A stretch of DNA of 64,000 bases from Phnomibacter ginsenosidimutans (GTDB lineage Bacteria; Bacteroidota; Bacteroidia; Chitinophagales; Chitinophagaceae), in contig NZ_CP046566.1 in assembly GCF_009740285.1 (NCBI RefSeq), positions 1,170,501 to 1,234,500 of the forward strand. Direction: 5' to 3'. Positions 40,535 to 50,250 of this stretch are shown piece by piece (the first letter of the stretch is position 1; every line of letters begins with the position of its first letter). The notes under the pieces are model-generated. The model saw nothing but the letters and a program-made list of their open reading frames with translations. It was not told where the DNA came from and searched no databases. The translations under genes were made by a program, and so were the position numbers.

Positions 40535-41572
40535 CTAATCAAATTTGCAACCCGTACGAACGCAATCTCTGGCGCCACCCATGATGCGGTAGAGCAAAGT
40601 AAATTCGAAGCCTCCCCGCAATTGTGAAGCCACGGTGAGCTTTGAAATATTGGCATCATAACTGGCCCCCACACTCCACTGATTGAAGTTGAGTTTTATG
40701 ACGGGGCAAATGGCATCAGCCCAACGATAAATGGCACCCATGGTAAGGCTTACGCCCTGGTCGCTTTCGCCGGTTTCGTTGTACAGCCATTTTTTATACA
40801 GGGCACTGATGAGTACTTCGTTGTGTGGCTGCTGCCAAATTACATCGGCATGAAAAATAATGCGGTCATCCATATCATTGATGGCTGTAGCCAAGCCGCC
40901 ACTCAGGGTGAGTTTCATGGGCAGTTTGCTATCAATACTGTTGGCAGCACCAAAGCCAACGGATGGTTTGTTGATGTGGTGCAACGCCACACCTGTGTAC
41001 CATTGCATAGATGCGTACTGGTTACCACCATTGAGCGAAAGCCCGGCACTCAAATCGAAATAATTTCTGCCGGAGTTGATGATGGGTTGCCGTGTTGGTT
41101 GTGTGGGGTCGAACACACCATTGACAAATTGATCGTCCCATTTCAAACCACGAGGATCGAAGCTGCTACTCACAGGCCCGGCCAAAAAACCGCCGGCGAT
41201 GTAGAGCTGGTTGCTGAGTTTGCGGCGGTAGCTGATGGCTGCCTGTAGCTGCGTCCGTTGCAGTTTGCTGTCGCCGGCTTCATCCCGCATTACCTGTATG
41301 CCCAGGTTGATGTTTTCTAAATCATCTTCACACAAACCATTGAGCTTGTATTCTACCGCAGCACCCATGGTTTTGTACGGAACCGTTACACTTTGCCACT
41401 GGTTGCGAAACACAGCCGATGCCCGCAGTTGCCCGTTGTAAATGCCCGCCAGCGAAGGATTGCGCAAAAACGGCGATTCGTACAGTTGGGTAAAATGGAT
41501 GTCTTGCCCCAGCAGTGGCGCCGATGCCAACAGCAGTGGCAGCATCAGTAGTCGTATGAAAAGTGTACGCAT
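40535..41572 (-). CDS. PorP/SprF family type IX secretion system membrane protein
   Basis: A 345-residue outer-membrane beta-barrel of the PorP/SprF family. Signal LLMLPLLLASAPLLGQ; then the family opening QDIHFTQLYESPFLRNPSLA and GIYNGQLRASAVFRNQWQSV, and later LNGGNQYASMQWYTGVALHH and SVGASYDANISKLT. In gliding and T9SS-using Bacteroidota these proteins are often encoded next to large CHU_C adhesins and help attach or secrete them. Here the adhesin gene lies immediately upstream on the same strand (12-base gap), so the two form an operon. Length is normal for the family. Confidence 0.93.
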   Translation of the reverse strand: MRTLFIRLLMLPLLLASAPLLGQDIHFTQLYESPFLRNPSLAGIYNGQLRASAVFRNQWQSVTVPYKTMGAAVEYKLNGLCEDDLENINLGIQVMRDEAGDSKLQRTQLQAAISYRRKLSNQLYIAGGFLAGPVSSSFDPRGLKWDDQFVNGVFDPTQPTRQPIINSGRNYFDLSAGLSLNGGNQYASMQWYTGVALHHINKPSVGFGAANSIDSKLPMKLTLSGGLATAINDMDDRIIFHADVIWQQPHNEVLISALYKKWLYNETGESDQGVSLTMGAIYRWADAICPVIKLNFNQWSVGASYDANISKLTVASQLRGGFEFTLLYRIMGGARDCVRTGCKFD

Positions 41573-41584
41573 GTGTGGCTGCTG

Positions 41585-44500
41585 TTATTGCATGTAAAAT
41601 AAGGTAACGTTTCCGGTTTGGGTAAAAGTGCCGCCGGCAGTGCAAATGGTTTCCACCCGATACACATACACATCCTGCGCTGCTTTTTTACCCGTGTTTT
41701 TCATAATGCCATTCCAGCCTGCGGTAGGATCGTTGGCAGCAAAATTTTGTGCTTCAAATACCACCTGTCCCCAGCGGTTGAAAATGATGAAGGATTTCAC
41801 CATGCTCAGTCCTTTACCACGTACCATCAATACATCGTTTACGCCATCACCATCGGGGCTGAACGCATTGGGTACATACACTTGTTCGTTTTGCTTGCAC
41901 TGAACCGTGTAGCTAATCGTGTCTGTTGCCAAACAGCCGTAGATGTTTTCGATGCTGAGGCGATACAAAATATTGTTGTTGATGGTGGCCACCGGATTGG
42001 GGCAGTTATTGCAACTCAGGTCTTTGTTGGGCGTCCAGGTATACCGTTTTATGGGCCCGTTGGTAATGATGGGATTGAGGGTAACCGCAGTGCCTGCAAC
42101 AACAAGACTACCTGTGCCCAGCTCCAGTGTGGGCAGGTAGCCCACCGCTACTGTTACAAAAGCAGTATCGGTAAAGCAATTGTCGTCATCATAACCAATC
42201 ACGGTGTATGCGGTGGTGCTGGCAGGCCGTGCAATGGGGTTGGGAATATTGCTGGCATTCAAACCCACTGCTGGCGACCACACATACCGCTTGGCACCAG
42301 TGGCAAACAGTTGGGCCGATTCATTTTGCGGGAAGCAAATGGTATCGTTGGGCGATACACTTACCTGGAAAGGTTGTACCACAGTTACCAGCACGGTGTC
42401 TGTATTGCTGCAACCAAAAGCATTGCTGCCATTCACCACATAGGCCGTGGTTTGTGTGGGCGAAGCAACGGTGCTGCTGCAATCATTACAACTCAGCGAT
42501 TGCTGCGGACTCCAGGTGTAACTGTTGGCACCCCGAACTTGCAGCGTCGTACTTTGTCCCAAACAAATTTTCGCATCATTGCTGGCTACCACTACAGGTG
42601 TGGGGTTGATGCGGATGGTTTTGTATACTGTATCGGCGCAGCCAAAATCGGTTCGGCCAATCAGGCGGATTGTAGCGGTACCTGCAGAAAAATAGCGGGT
42701 GCTGGCTGTGTTGCCGGTAGCTTGCTGGTTGTTGCCAAAGTTCCAGTTGTATTGCATATTACCTGCAGTATTGCTCACAGCTTGCAGCATAAATGGCTGT
42801 CCGATACAAGCGGTGCTATCGCCTTGTATGGCAATGGAAGGCACCTGTTGTACAGGCACATCTATGACTTGCACGGCAGAGTCTTCGCAACCACTGATGC
42901 CCGTAATGCGCATTACTACCCGATAGGTGCCCGCCTGCAGGAATGTTTTGTTGACGGTTGGGGTAGCGGCTGTACTGCCATCGCCAAAGCGCCAGCTGAT
43001 TTGTGCACGGCCGAGAAATACGCTGCTGGTATCAATAAAGCTTATTGTTGTGCTGCCACAGCTTTGATTGATGCTGTAACGGAAGCCGGCTATAATACGG
43101 TCAACAAAAACGGTATCGGTGCCGGGCAGTAATATGGTACAATTGCCGGCAAACACTTTTACCGAAGGTAAATACCTGCCGGGGGCAGTATAGCGATAGG
43201 TAAGGCTGCTGGTATTGCTGATGATGCTATCGCCATTGCCGGGGTAAAAGATAAATCGATTGCCATTGCTGTTGAATACTTCCAGTTGTATGCTTTGGTT
43301 TTGGCAGTAATAACCACTACGGTATTGGAAGCTGCCTGTAGGCGCCTGCACTTGTATGCTGGCTACCGCACTATCGGTACATCCAAAGCCCTGCGGGAAA
43401 ATTTTGGTGCCACGCAATACAATGCGGTAGTTGCCTGCCTGCGTGTACAAATGCTTGCCCGGATTGCGCAGGCTACTACTGCTGCCATCGCCAAAGCTCC
43501 AGGCCCATGCCAATGATTCGGTGCTGGTATTGGTAATGGTAACAGAGTCACCAATGCAGATTTGTGCAGGCATTGCGGTGAAAGATACTGTAGGCCCTTG
43601 TACCACCGTGATGGTTTCTGTGGTACTGGTATCACTACAGCCATTGCTGGCATCAAGCGTAACTATGTAGGTGCCGGGCTGGGTGTACACATGCACCAGC
43701 GTGTCAAAGCCTTTGGTGCTGGTGAGGATGGGAGAGCCGTCGCCAAAATTCCATACAAAGCGGTTGGCACCCGTGGTATTGTTGATGAAACGAACAGTAT
43801 GCTGCACACAACCAAACAACTCGTTGCCATTCACCGCCATATCCAGCCGTATGCGGTTGGGGTTGACTACAATGGCAAAAGTGGCTGTATCTGTGCCACA
43901 ATCGTTGCTGGCAAACAGTTGTACAAAAAAGGTATCTAACACACCTGTGGTAAAAGTATGCGACAAACTCGGCGCATTGCTGGAAATGCGGGGTGAGCCA
44001 TCACCAAAATCCCAAATGAAACTGGCATTGCTGCCGGCGCTGTTGTTGTTGAATGTAACAGTCATGGGACTGCAGCCAATGCTTTTGTCGGGTGTAAACA
44101 ATGCTCTTGGTCTTGCACGAACCCTGATTTTTTGTGTGGCCACAATGGTATCACAACCGGCAGTGGCTTTGAGTGTAACGGTGTACACAGTATCGCCACG
44201 GTTGGGGTTGATGGGGAAGCGAATGGTGCCCGGCTGTGCGGCATTGCTGGTTTGGCCGTTGCCAAAATCCCAGCGATAGGTAAAGGCGCTACTGTTGGCC
44301 GTTGTGTTGTTGATGGTAATATCCAAGGGACCGCAACCCACAGTATCACTCAGGGTAAACGACGGCGTTGGGCCGGCAAAGGTTGATATGTCAACGGTTG
44401 CGGAATCGGACAAGCAACCAAACAAACTCTGTGCTACTACTTTGATAGTGACGGTTTGTCCGCTGCCACTGATGGTATAGCCGGGGAAGCTTTGACTACT

Positions 44501-47500
44501 TCCAATCAATACATTGTTGACATACCAGCGATAGCTGCCATTGCGGGTAGCAAAGTGCTGCACCGAAATGTTGTTGGGCGTTAAGATGAATGGAGCACAA
44601 CCCAATGTTTGTTTGGCATTCAACACCGCCACTGCATTGGGGTTGACAGTAACGGTAATTACATTGCTGTTGCTGCTTTGCGGGCCGGCACAGAGTGAAG
44701 TGGTTACGATTCTGCGGTAGCGGGTAGTTTGCGTTAATATGCCCGGTTGGTAGTTCATGCTGTTGGCGCCGGGGATGGTTTGCCAGCTGTTGCCGCCATC
44801 GGTACTCATTTCCCAGGCATACTGTATGGTACCGCCACCACCTGCAGGTGTGCTACCTGTAAGCTGCGCCGGAGTAGTGTTGATGCAAATGTTTTGATTG
44901 GCTGCAATGGTATTGTTGCTCACCGCAGCCTGAATCACAACGGTGGTGGTAGCAGGGGCAGATACACAACCGTTTTGTGTAATGGTAACGGTGTAAATGC
45001 CGGCATTATTGGTGGTTACGTTGGTCAGTACCGGATTTTGCTGATTACTGCTGAAACCATTGGGACCTGTCCAGCTGTAGGTAATGCCCGTAGCTGTGCT
45101 CGTGGCAGAGAGTTGCAGGTTGCTGCCGGTACAAACGGGGCCATTGTTGGCCGCTACAGGTGTCGGTGGCGGGTTGGGGGCTACGAGTGTTGCATCATTC
45201 GCATTGTTCGACACACAACCATTGAGTGTTACCCGAATGTTGGTATAGCTGCCGGGTGCCAATCCGCTGATGACCACATGGCCGCTGGCGTTGGCGGTAA
45301 GGGTGCGGGTTTGCGCATTGCCATTGAAAGTATAGTTTACCTGATAGGTAGTGGAAGCGGTTAGTCCTTGCAGGGTAATGCTGCCATCGGCCACCGTACA
45401 GCTGGTGGGCTGTGTAACAACGGTGTTGTTGATGACAGGTGTTGGCCGCACCAATACGTTGACCGTTGCGGGAGTGGCTACACATCCGTTCAGGGCACTC
45501 GTAAGTGTATAGGTGCCACTGGCTGCCAGCGAAGCATTGGCAATGCTGGCGTTGAGCCCGGTGGCATTAAAGCCGTTGGGGCCGCTCCAAACTACAATAC
45601 CACCTGCAGGTATCACTGTGCCATTGAGTTGGATGCTGCTGTTTTCACACACCGGGCTATTGGCAGTAGCTGTGAGTACCGGTGTTGGATTGATAACGAC
45701 TGTGGTGCTTGCTGCTGCAGAAACGCAACCATTGAGGCTGGCCGTTACACTATAGGTGCCGGCACGGTTGAGTTGTGCATTGTTGATGACCGGGTTTTGC
45801 TGATTGCTGCTAAAGCCGGCCGGGCCGCTCCAGTTATACGTTACACCCGGTGTAGATGAACTGGCAGTGAGGTTGAGGTTGCTGCCTGCGCAAACGGGGC
45901 CATTGTTGGCAGCCACGGGTACTGCTGGTGGATTGGGATCGCTGAGGGATATGGGGCCTTGCGGCAAGGAAGGGCAGAAGCCACCGGTGGCGACCCGAAT
46001 TTGATCGTACACGGCTGCATTGAGCAGGTTGAGTACAATGCGCCCTGATGCATCGGATGTTGTATTGTTACTCACAGGAGCACCGTTGCGGGTGTAGGAA
46101 ACCGTGTAGCTGGTGAGTGGCGTCAATCCATTAATCGTTATGCTGCCTGTGGATGAGCCACAGGTGGTAGGGTTGCTGCTGGTAATGGTAATGACCGGCA
46201 CCATGCGAACGGTGACGGTGATGGCCGCTCTGGGGCTTTCGCAGCCGGTGCTGCTGTTGGTTTGGCTTACCCACCATGTAAAAGTGCCCGTTGCGGATGT
46301 GGTGGGTGTTGGGGCTGTGCCCAATGCGGTACCACCTGTAGGCACTGTGTACCAATTGAGGGTGTGGCCATTCAACGCCGTTGCAGTTAAAGGTGAGGCT
46401 GCATCGCCGACACAATAGTTGAGGTTGCTGACAACGGGAGCTAACGGACGTGGATTGACGGTGATGGTAAAAGACTTGCTTTGGCCGGGGCAGCTGTTGA
46501 CAGGCGTCACGGTAATGGTTGCTGTTATTGCAGCAGTGCCGTTGTTGACAGCGGTAAAGCTGCCGATGTTGCCATTGCCATTGGCAGCCAAGCCAATGCT
46601 GCTGTTGTTGTTGGTCCAGGTGAAACTGGTGCCAGCAAGTGTACTGCTGAAATTAAATGGGCCCACTGTTTGCCCGGCACAAACCACGACGTTGGCGGGA
46701 ACGGTGACATCCGGTGCAGGATTAACGGTCAGCGGATTGCTGACAGTTGTAGTGCCGCAATCATTGGTTACTGCAAGGCTTACGGTATAATTTCCGGGGG
46801 TATTGTAGATGACATTGCCCGGTGAGGCAAGTGTAGCACTGCTGGGATTTCCGCCGGGAAAACTCCACACATAGGTGGCAGGATTGGAAGATGTACAGGC
46901 GTTGATAATGGCGGTGGGTGTGATGCTTTGGTTTTGGCAAATGGGATTGCTGAAAGCCAGCGTGGCTGTTGGTTTTGCTTTTACAAGCACATCCATGAAA
47001 ACAGGTGCTGAAGTACAAGAGCCATTGCCAAAATTTGTGGTGAGTGTAATACGGTAGCGGCCAGGATTGTTGAATTGAAAACGGGGTGCTCCACTCGTAA
47101 GCGTAGTTCCATTGAGCAAGGTATAATTGCTGCCCGTTGGTACACAACCTGCTACAGGTGTATAGGTGACAGTCCAATTGTAACTTACGTTTCCACAAAT
47201 TGGTTGGACAGCCGCACTGCTGGCGTTTACTACCATGGGCGCACAACCTTCGGTTTGGTCGAGGCTCATGGCTGCAACGGGTGTTGGATTGACGCAGATG
47301 GTTTTTACGGTATCACCAATGCCACAAACCGGATTGCCGAGCTTGAGGCGAATGGTATAAATGCCGGGCGTAGTAAAACGAATATTGAGGTTGTCTGTAC
47401 CCGTGGTCCAGAGGGCTACATTGCTTTGGCCATTGTCGTTGCCCAGCGAACCATTGACCACCGTATATCCTGTGGCAGGCGAAATCGTCCAGACAATATT

Positions 47501-48853
47501 TCCATTTTGGCAACCGCCGCTGGTGGCGTATTTCCCTGAGCCATAGGTGGCCCTGATATTGGTAATGTTGTTGACACAGGTGGTATCACTGGGTGCCACG
47601 GAAATGTCGGGGCGGGGCCTGTCGCTTACACGAATGGGCACTACAGTGGCAATGCTTTGGTCGCAGGGGTTGGAGGCAGTAATAGTAGCCGTGAAAATAT
47701 TGGGCGTGGCAGCAAAAGGGTTGCCACAACTGGTAACGCTGAACAGATGTGTGATGCTGGCCGGAGCAGGGTGTGTGTAGGTGATGGGCGGTGTTCCGTC
47801 GTCAAAAGTGACGGTGTAAATAGTGCCCGGTGGATTTTGGCTGGTGTTGGAAATGGGGAAGGTGAGTGAGCTGCCGGTACAAATGGTGGTGTTGCCGGGG
47901 TTGCCCAAACCTACGGCGGGGTTGGTGCCCACAAATACGCCGTAGTCGGTGGTGTCAATACAACCGTTTCCGCCTGTTACAATGTACCGCATGGTGTACA
48001 CACCTACGCCATAGGTATGGTTGATAGCAGTGGCAAAAGTGGCAGCATTGTAATCGGCACTACCATCGCCCCAAATGATGCGGTAGTTGGTATTGGTACC
48101 TGCGGTAGAAGATTGGTTGATGAATGTGAAATCTGCCGTTGCTGCCGAAACGCATTCACGGAAAAAAGGCCGACCCTGATAAGTACCGGCGTTATTACCT
48201 AGTAGTTGCCTGCCCGGCGATTCCAATACATTCACTGGTTTGGTGACGGAATCTTTACAGCCATTGCTATTGGTGACTACCAGTTTTACGGGAAAATTTT
48301 GAGTGCCATTCCCCACATTGCCCACAAAGCGGTGACTGGGGTTGGTAGCAGTGCTGTTGTTGCTGCCACCCGAATTGGGGTCGCCAAAACTCCAGGTATA
48401 GGTATTGCCGCTACCCGGTGTGGTATTGGTAAAAAAGACGGGTACACTGGCACAACTGCCTGCAGGTGAAAACGTAAAGTCGGGGGTTGTTTTGGGTAAG
48501 TGGGTGATTTGAATGGTATCGTAAATGAATGTATTCCCCCCAACGGTCAGCGAGACTCTGTACCACTGCGGAGTGTTTACTGTGGCCGTGGCTATCGAAC
48601 TAACTGTTGTCCAAGGTCCGGCAAGTGTTGCGGCGCTTTGCCATAAGTAACCCGGGCTGGTAGGGCCATTGGGCAGGTGGAGGCTGAGTTGGGTGCTGGT
48701 GCCGGGGCAAATGGCAAAGCCATTGCTGCTGCGGATGGTATCGGCCGGGCCGGGGGGCTGTGCCTTGGCGGTACCGATGGTGGCCCAAAAAATACACAGC
48801 AGGACCAATGCCCGCCATGTTGGTAGCAAGAAAAATACTCGGGTTAGCAGCAT
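41585..48853 (-). CDS. Giant PKD/Ig/SprB-repeat adhesin with CHU_C type IX sorting domain
   Basis: A 2422-residue secreted surface protein. Signal RALVLLCIFWATIGTAKAQ. About ten PKD-type domains are visible, for example YTWSFGDPNSGG, FIWDFGDGSPRI, FVWNFGDGSPIL, WAWSFGDGSSSS and ISWRFGDGSTAA. Between about residues 890 and 1310 there are SprB-like (TCGSSTGSITINGLTPLTSY; SCTVADGSITLQGLTASTTY) and Ig-like modules arranged as a repeated unit. The C-terminal CHU_C domain (about 2330-2422) has YVPNAFSPDGDGVNDVL and FIIFNRWGQVVFEAQNF, the type B signal for the type IX secretion system. Its role is probably adhesion, gliding or surface binding of polysaccharide. The long plus-strand frames across it are shadows. 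Confidence 0.95.
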   Translation of the reverse strand: MLLTRVFFLLPTWRALVLLCIFWATIGTAKAQPPGPADTIRSSNGFAICPGTSTQLSLHLPNGPTSPGYLWQSAATLAGPWTTVSSIATATVNTPQWYRVSLTVGGNTFIYDTIQITHLPKTTPDFTFSPAGSCASVPVFFTNTTPGSGNTYTWSFGDPNSGGSNNSTATNPSHRFVGNVGNGTQNFPVKLVVTNSNGCKDSVTKPVNVLESPGRQLLGNNAGTYQGRPFFRECVSAATADFTFINQSSTAGTNTNYRIIWGDGSADYNAATFATAINHTYGVGVYTMRYIVTGGNGCIDTTDYGVFVGTNPAVGLGNPGNTTICTGSSLTFPISNTSQNPPGTIYTVTFDDGTPPITYTHPAPASITHLFSVTSCGNPFAATPNIFTATITASNPCDQSIATVVPIRVSDRPRPDISVAPSDTTCVNNITNIRATYGSGKYATSGGCQNGNIVWTISPATGYTVVNGSLGNDNGQSNVALWTTGTDNLNIRFTTPGIYTIRLKLGNPVCGIGDTVKTICVNPTPVAAMSLDQTEGCAPMVVNASSAAVQPICGNVSYNWTVTYTPVAGCVPTGSNYTLLNGTTLTSGAPRFQFNNPGRYRITLTTNFGNGSCTSAPVFMDVLVKAKPTATLAFSNPICQNQSITPTAIINACTSSNPATYVWSFPGGNPSSATLASPGNVIYNTPGNYTVSLAVTNDCGTTTVSNPLTVNPAPDVTVPANVVVCAGQTVGPFNFSSTLAGTSFTWTNNNSSIGLAANGNGNIGSFTAVNNGTAAITATITVTPVNSCPGQSKSFTITVNPRPLAPVVSNLNYCVGDAASPLTATALNGHTLNWYTVPTGGTALGTAPTPTTSATGTFTWWVSQTNSSTGCESPRAAITVTVRMVPVITITSSNPTTCGSSTGSITINGLTPLTSYTVSYTRNGAPVSNNTTSDASGRIVLNLLNAAVYDQIRVATGGFCPSLPQGPISLSDPNPPAVPVAANNGPVCAGSNLNLTASSSTPGVTYNWSGPAGFSSNQQNPVINNAQLNRAGTYSVTASLNGCVSAAASTTVVINPTPVLTATANSPVCENSSIQLNGTVIPAGGIVVWSGPNGFNATGLNASIANASLAASGTYTLTSALNGCVATPATVNVLVRPTPVINNTVVTQPTSCTVADGSITLQGLTASTTYQVNYTFNGNAQTRTLTANASGHVVISGLAPGSYTNIRVTLNGCVSNNANDATLVAPNPPPTPVAANNGPVCTGSNLQLSATSTATGITYSWTGPNGFSSNQQNPVLTNVTTNNAGIYTVTITQNGCVSAPATTTVVIQAAVSNNTIAANQNICINTTPAQLTGSTPAGGGGTIQYAWEMSTDGGNSWQTIPGANSMNYQPGILTQTTRYRRIVTTSLCAGPQSSNSNVITVTVNPNAVAVLNAKQTLGCAPFILTPNNISVQHFATRNGSYRWYVNNVLIGSSQSFPGYTISGSGQTVTIKVVAQSLFGCLSDSATVDISTFAGPTPSFTLSDTVGCGPLDITINNTTANSSAFTYRWDFGNGQTSNAAQPGTIRFPINPNRGDTVYTVTLKATAGCDTIVATQKIRVRARPRALFTPDKSIGCSPMTVTFNNNSAGSNASFIWDFGDGSPRISSNAPSLSHTFTTGVLDTFFVQLFASNDCGTDTATFAIVVNPNRIRLDMAVNGNELFGCVQHTVRFINNTTGANRFVWNFGDGSPILTSTKGFDTLVHVYTQPGTYIVTLDASNGCSDTSTTETITVVQGPTVSFTAMPAQICIGDSVTITNTSTESLAWAWSFGDGSSSSLRNPGKHLYTQAGNYRIVLRGTKIFPQGFGCTDSAVASIQVQAPTGSFQYRSGYYCQNQSIQLEVFNSNGNRFIFYPGNGDSIISNTSSLTYRYTAPGRYLPSVKVFAGNCTILLPGTDTVFVDRIIAGFRYSINQSCGSTTISFIDTSSVFLGRAQISWRFGDGSTAATPTVNKTFLQAGTYRVVMRITGISGCEDSAVQVIDVPVQQVPSIAIQGDSTACIGQPFMLQAVSNTAGNMQYNWNFGNNQQATGNTASTRYFSAGTATIRLIGRTDFGCADTVYKTIRINPTPVVVASNDAKICLGQSTTLQVRGANSYTWSPQQSLSCNDCSSTVASPTQTTAYVVNGSNAFGCSNTDTVLVTVVQPFQVSVSPNDTICFPQNESAQLFATGAKRYVWSPAVGLNASNIPNPIARPASTTAYTVIGYDDDNCFTDTAFVTVAVGYLPTLELGTGSLVVAGTAVTLNPIITNGPIKRYTWTPNKDLSCNNCPNPVATINNNILYRLSIENIYGCLATDTISYTVQCKQNEQVYVPNAFSPDGDGVNDVLMVRGKGLSMVKSFIIFNRWGQVVFEAQNFAANDPTAGWNGIMKNTGKKAAQDVYVYRVETICTAGGTFTQTGNVTLFYMQ
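44935..45935 (-). repeat. Duplicated SprB-Ig supermodule inside the adhesin gene
   Basis: The Ig-like stretch PVAANNGPVCAGSNL then GPAGFSSNQQNPVINN (around residues 973-1050) recurs as PVAANNGPVCTGSNL then GPNGFSSNQQNPVLTN (around 1229-1306). On the DNA, the shared AAACGGGGCCATTGTTGG starts at 45133 and again at 45892, an offset of 759 bases or 253 codons. The SprB-like units lie at about the same offset (residues about 897 and 1151), so a whole block appears duplicated. Confidence 0.75.
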
Positions 48854-49594
48854 GCTGAAACAGCGTTAGTGTTGGTTGTATTGGGGTGCATATTGCAAAA
48901 ACTACGCCGAACTATCCGGCAGCCATGTTTGGGGGTTGCTACCAGGGGGCATTGTATGCTTTTTGGTGAGGTTTTGTTGATTGCAGCTGGAAAATACACA
49001 ATTACCTGTAATGACAATGCTGCTGGCAGGTATGGCCCGATGCCATGCCCATGCATTATGTAGGGCGTATGTAGGGAGTATCTGTGGGGATGGTTGGTAG
49101 AGACTCGACTAAAAAGAGCCAAAAGGGTTGCGTAAGTTGGCATGTTGGCCACTGTTTAAGAAAAGGTCGTGATTATACCCGGTATTACAAAAACGCAGTC
49201 TGGGCGAAGTTGGCGCTGGCTGCGAGGACTGCCCAGATTGGCCTGTGGGCAGATAAACAGCCGGTTGCGCCGTAGGAGTGGCGGTATATGCAGTAATGGT
49301 AATGGGGTATTTGCACTGATGATCATCCGGTGTTGTGTTGTCGGTAGCTGTTGTGGTGCTGTTGACAACACAAGGTTAATGCAAGGAAAAATTATTTGCA
49401 AAGGTGCTGGCCAGAAGTGGCCGAAGTGGCAGGATTGGATAGTTGTTGGCAGGTGGGGAGGATGGCACGTTGGTTGGTTTGGAGGTGTATAAGGAATGGC
49501 ATGGGATTATGCCGGTATGGCTAAGGTGCTGCCGAGAAAGTGAGAAGGTATGTGAGCCACGAATCATGGAGGAGGTGCAGTACCATTCAGGGGC
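48854..49594. other. 741-base stretch without a supported gene
   Basis: No frame here shows a recognisable protein or a signal peptide; the open frames are short and G-rich. It must contain the promoter of the minus-strand adhesin gene, but I see no clear TTTG/TAnnTTTG pair. The one clear structure is TTGTGTTGTC (49333-49342) with GACAACACAA (49364-49373), a perfect 10-bp inverted repeat with a 21-base loop and no T tail. Confidence 0.6.
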
Positions 49595-49954
49595 TTATAT
49601 CCAATCGAGTCTTTCTTTGGTGAGTGCATGAGTGGTTTCACCGGTATTGCGGGTGGAGGCGGGCTCAAAAAGCATCACCAGTACTTCTTCTTCGGCTACG
49701 GGTTTGTGTGGGGTTCCTTTGGGTACAATGATGCATTCGTCTTTGCCCAGTGTCACTGTTTTGTCGCGGAATTCAATGGTCAGATTGCCGCCGATCACCA
49801 TAAACATTTCGTCTTCATCGTCGTGTTGGTGCCATACAAACTCGCCTTTGAAGCGGGCCAGTTTGATGTATTGGCCGTTGAGTTCACCCACAATTTTGGG
49901 AGACCAGTGTTCGGAGAAGCAGTTGAATTTTTCCTGGAGATCGATCTTGTGCAT
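49595..49954 (-). CDS. Small cupin-domain protein
   Basis: A 119-residue single-domain cupin. I use the ATG at 49954; the open frame adds a TTG two codons earlier. Metal-site motifs are clear: WHQHDDEDEMFMVIGGNLTI (cupin motif 1, with His, His and Glu ligands) and IIVPKGTPHKPVAEEE (motif 2, with His). It is probably cytoplasmic, as no signal peptide is present. Such stand-alone cupins range from sugar isomerases to unknown binding proteins; function cannot be assigned. It is on the same strand as the esterase genes but 296 bases away from them. Confidence 0.85.
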   Translation of the reverse strand: MHKIDLQEKFNCFSEHWSPKIVGELNGQYIKLARFKGEFVWHQHDDEDEMFMVIGGNLTIEFRDKTVTLGKDECIIVPKGTPHKPVAEEEVLVMLFEPASTRNTGETTHALTKERLDWI

Positions 49955-50250
49955 GGTCAAAAAAATGAGATTGAATTCCTGTTGGAGGAAATGTTGCAGA
50001 AGTACAAATGAATGAGAGCCTGCATTGGTATTCCTGTCAAAATCTTGTTGGAGTCAAAATTATGCTCCTATGTTGTCAATACCTATTCATCAGTAAACAG
50101 GCCTATTGGTAGCTGTTTCATGGTTACAGTTGTTCTTTTGGACCATGCTAATGTTTGCGGATACAGCTCGGCTACTTTTTTTAAAGGGTATTCTTTTCGG
50201 AGTTGTAATAATGCGGAATTGAAGCCGGCAAGTTTTATAAAGCCTCTTTG

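Noticed and set aside
41618-43132. Long plus-strand open frame (504 codons) inside the adhesin region
   Set aside because: It is antisense to the well-supported PKD/CHU_C gene, has no family-like sequence and arises from the repetitive, stop-poor complement of Gly/Thr/Asn-rich coding DNA.
49169-49492. Plus-strand frame of 107 codons in the gene-free gap
   Set aside because: Low-complexity Gly/Trp/Cys-rich translation, no signal peptide or domain; not supported as a gene.
49628-50015. Two overlapping plus-strand frames of 127 codons opposite the cupin gene
   Set aside because: Both are shadows of the cupin, whose metal-binding motifs are on the minus strand.
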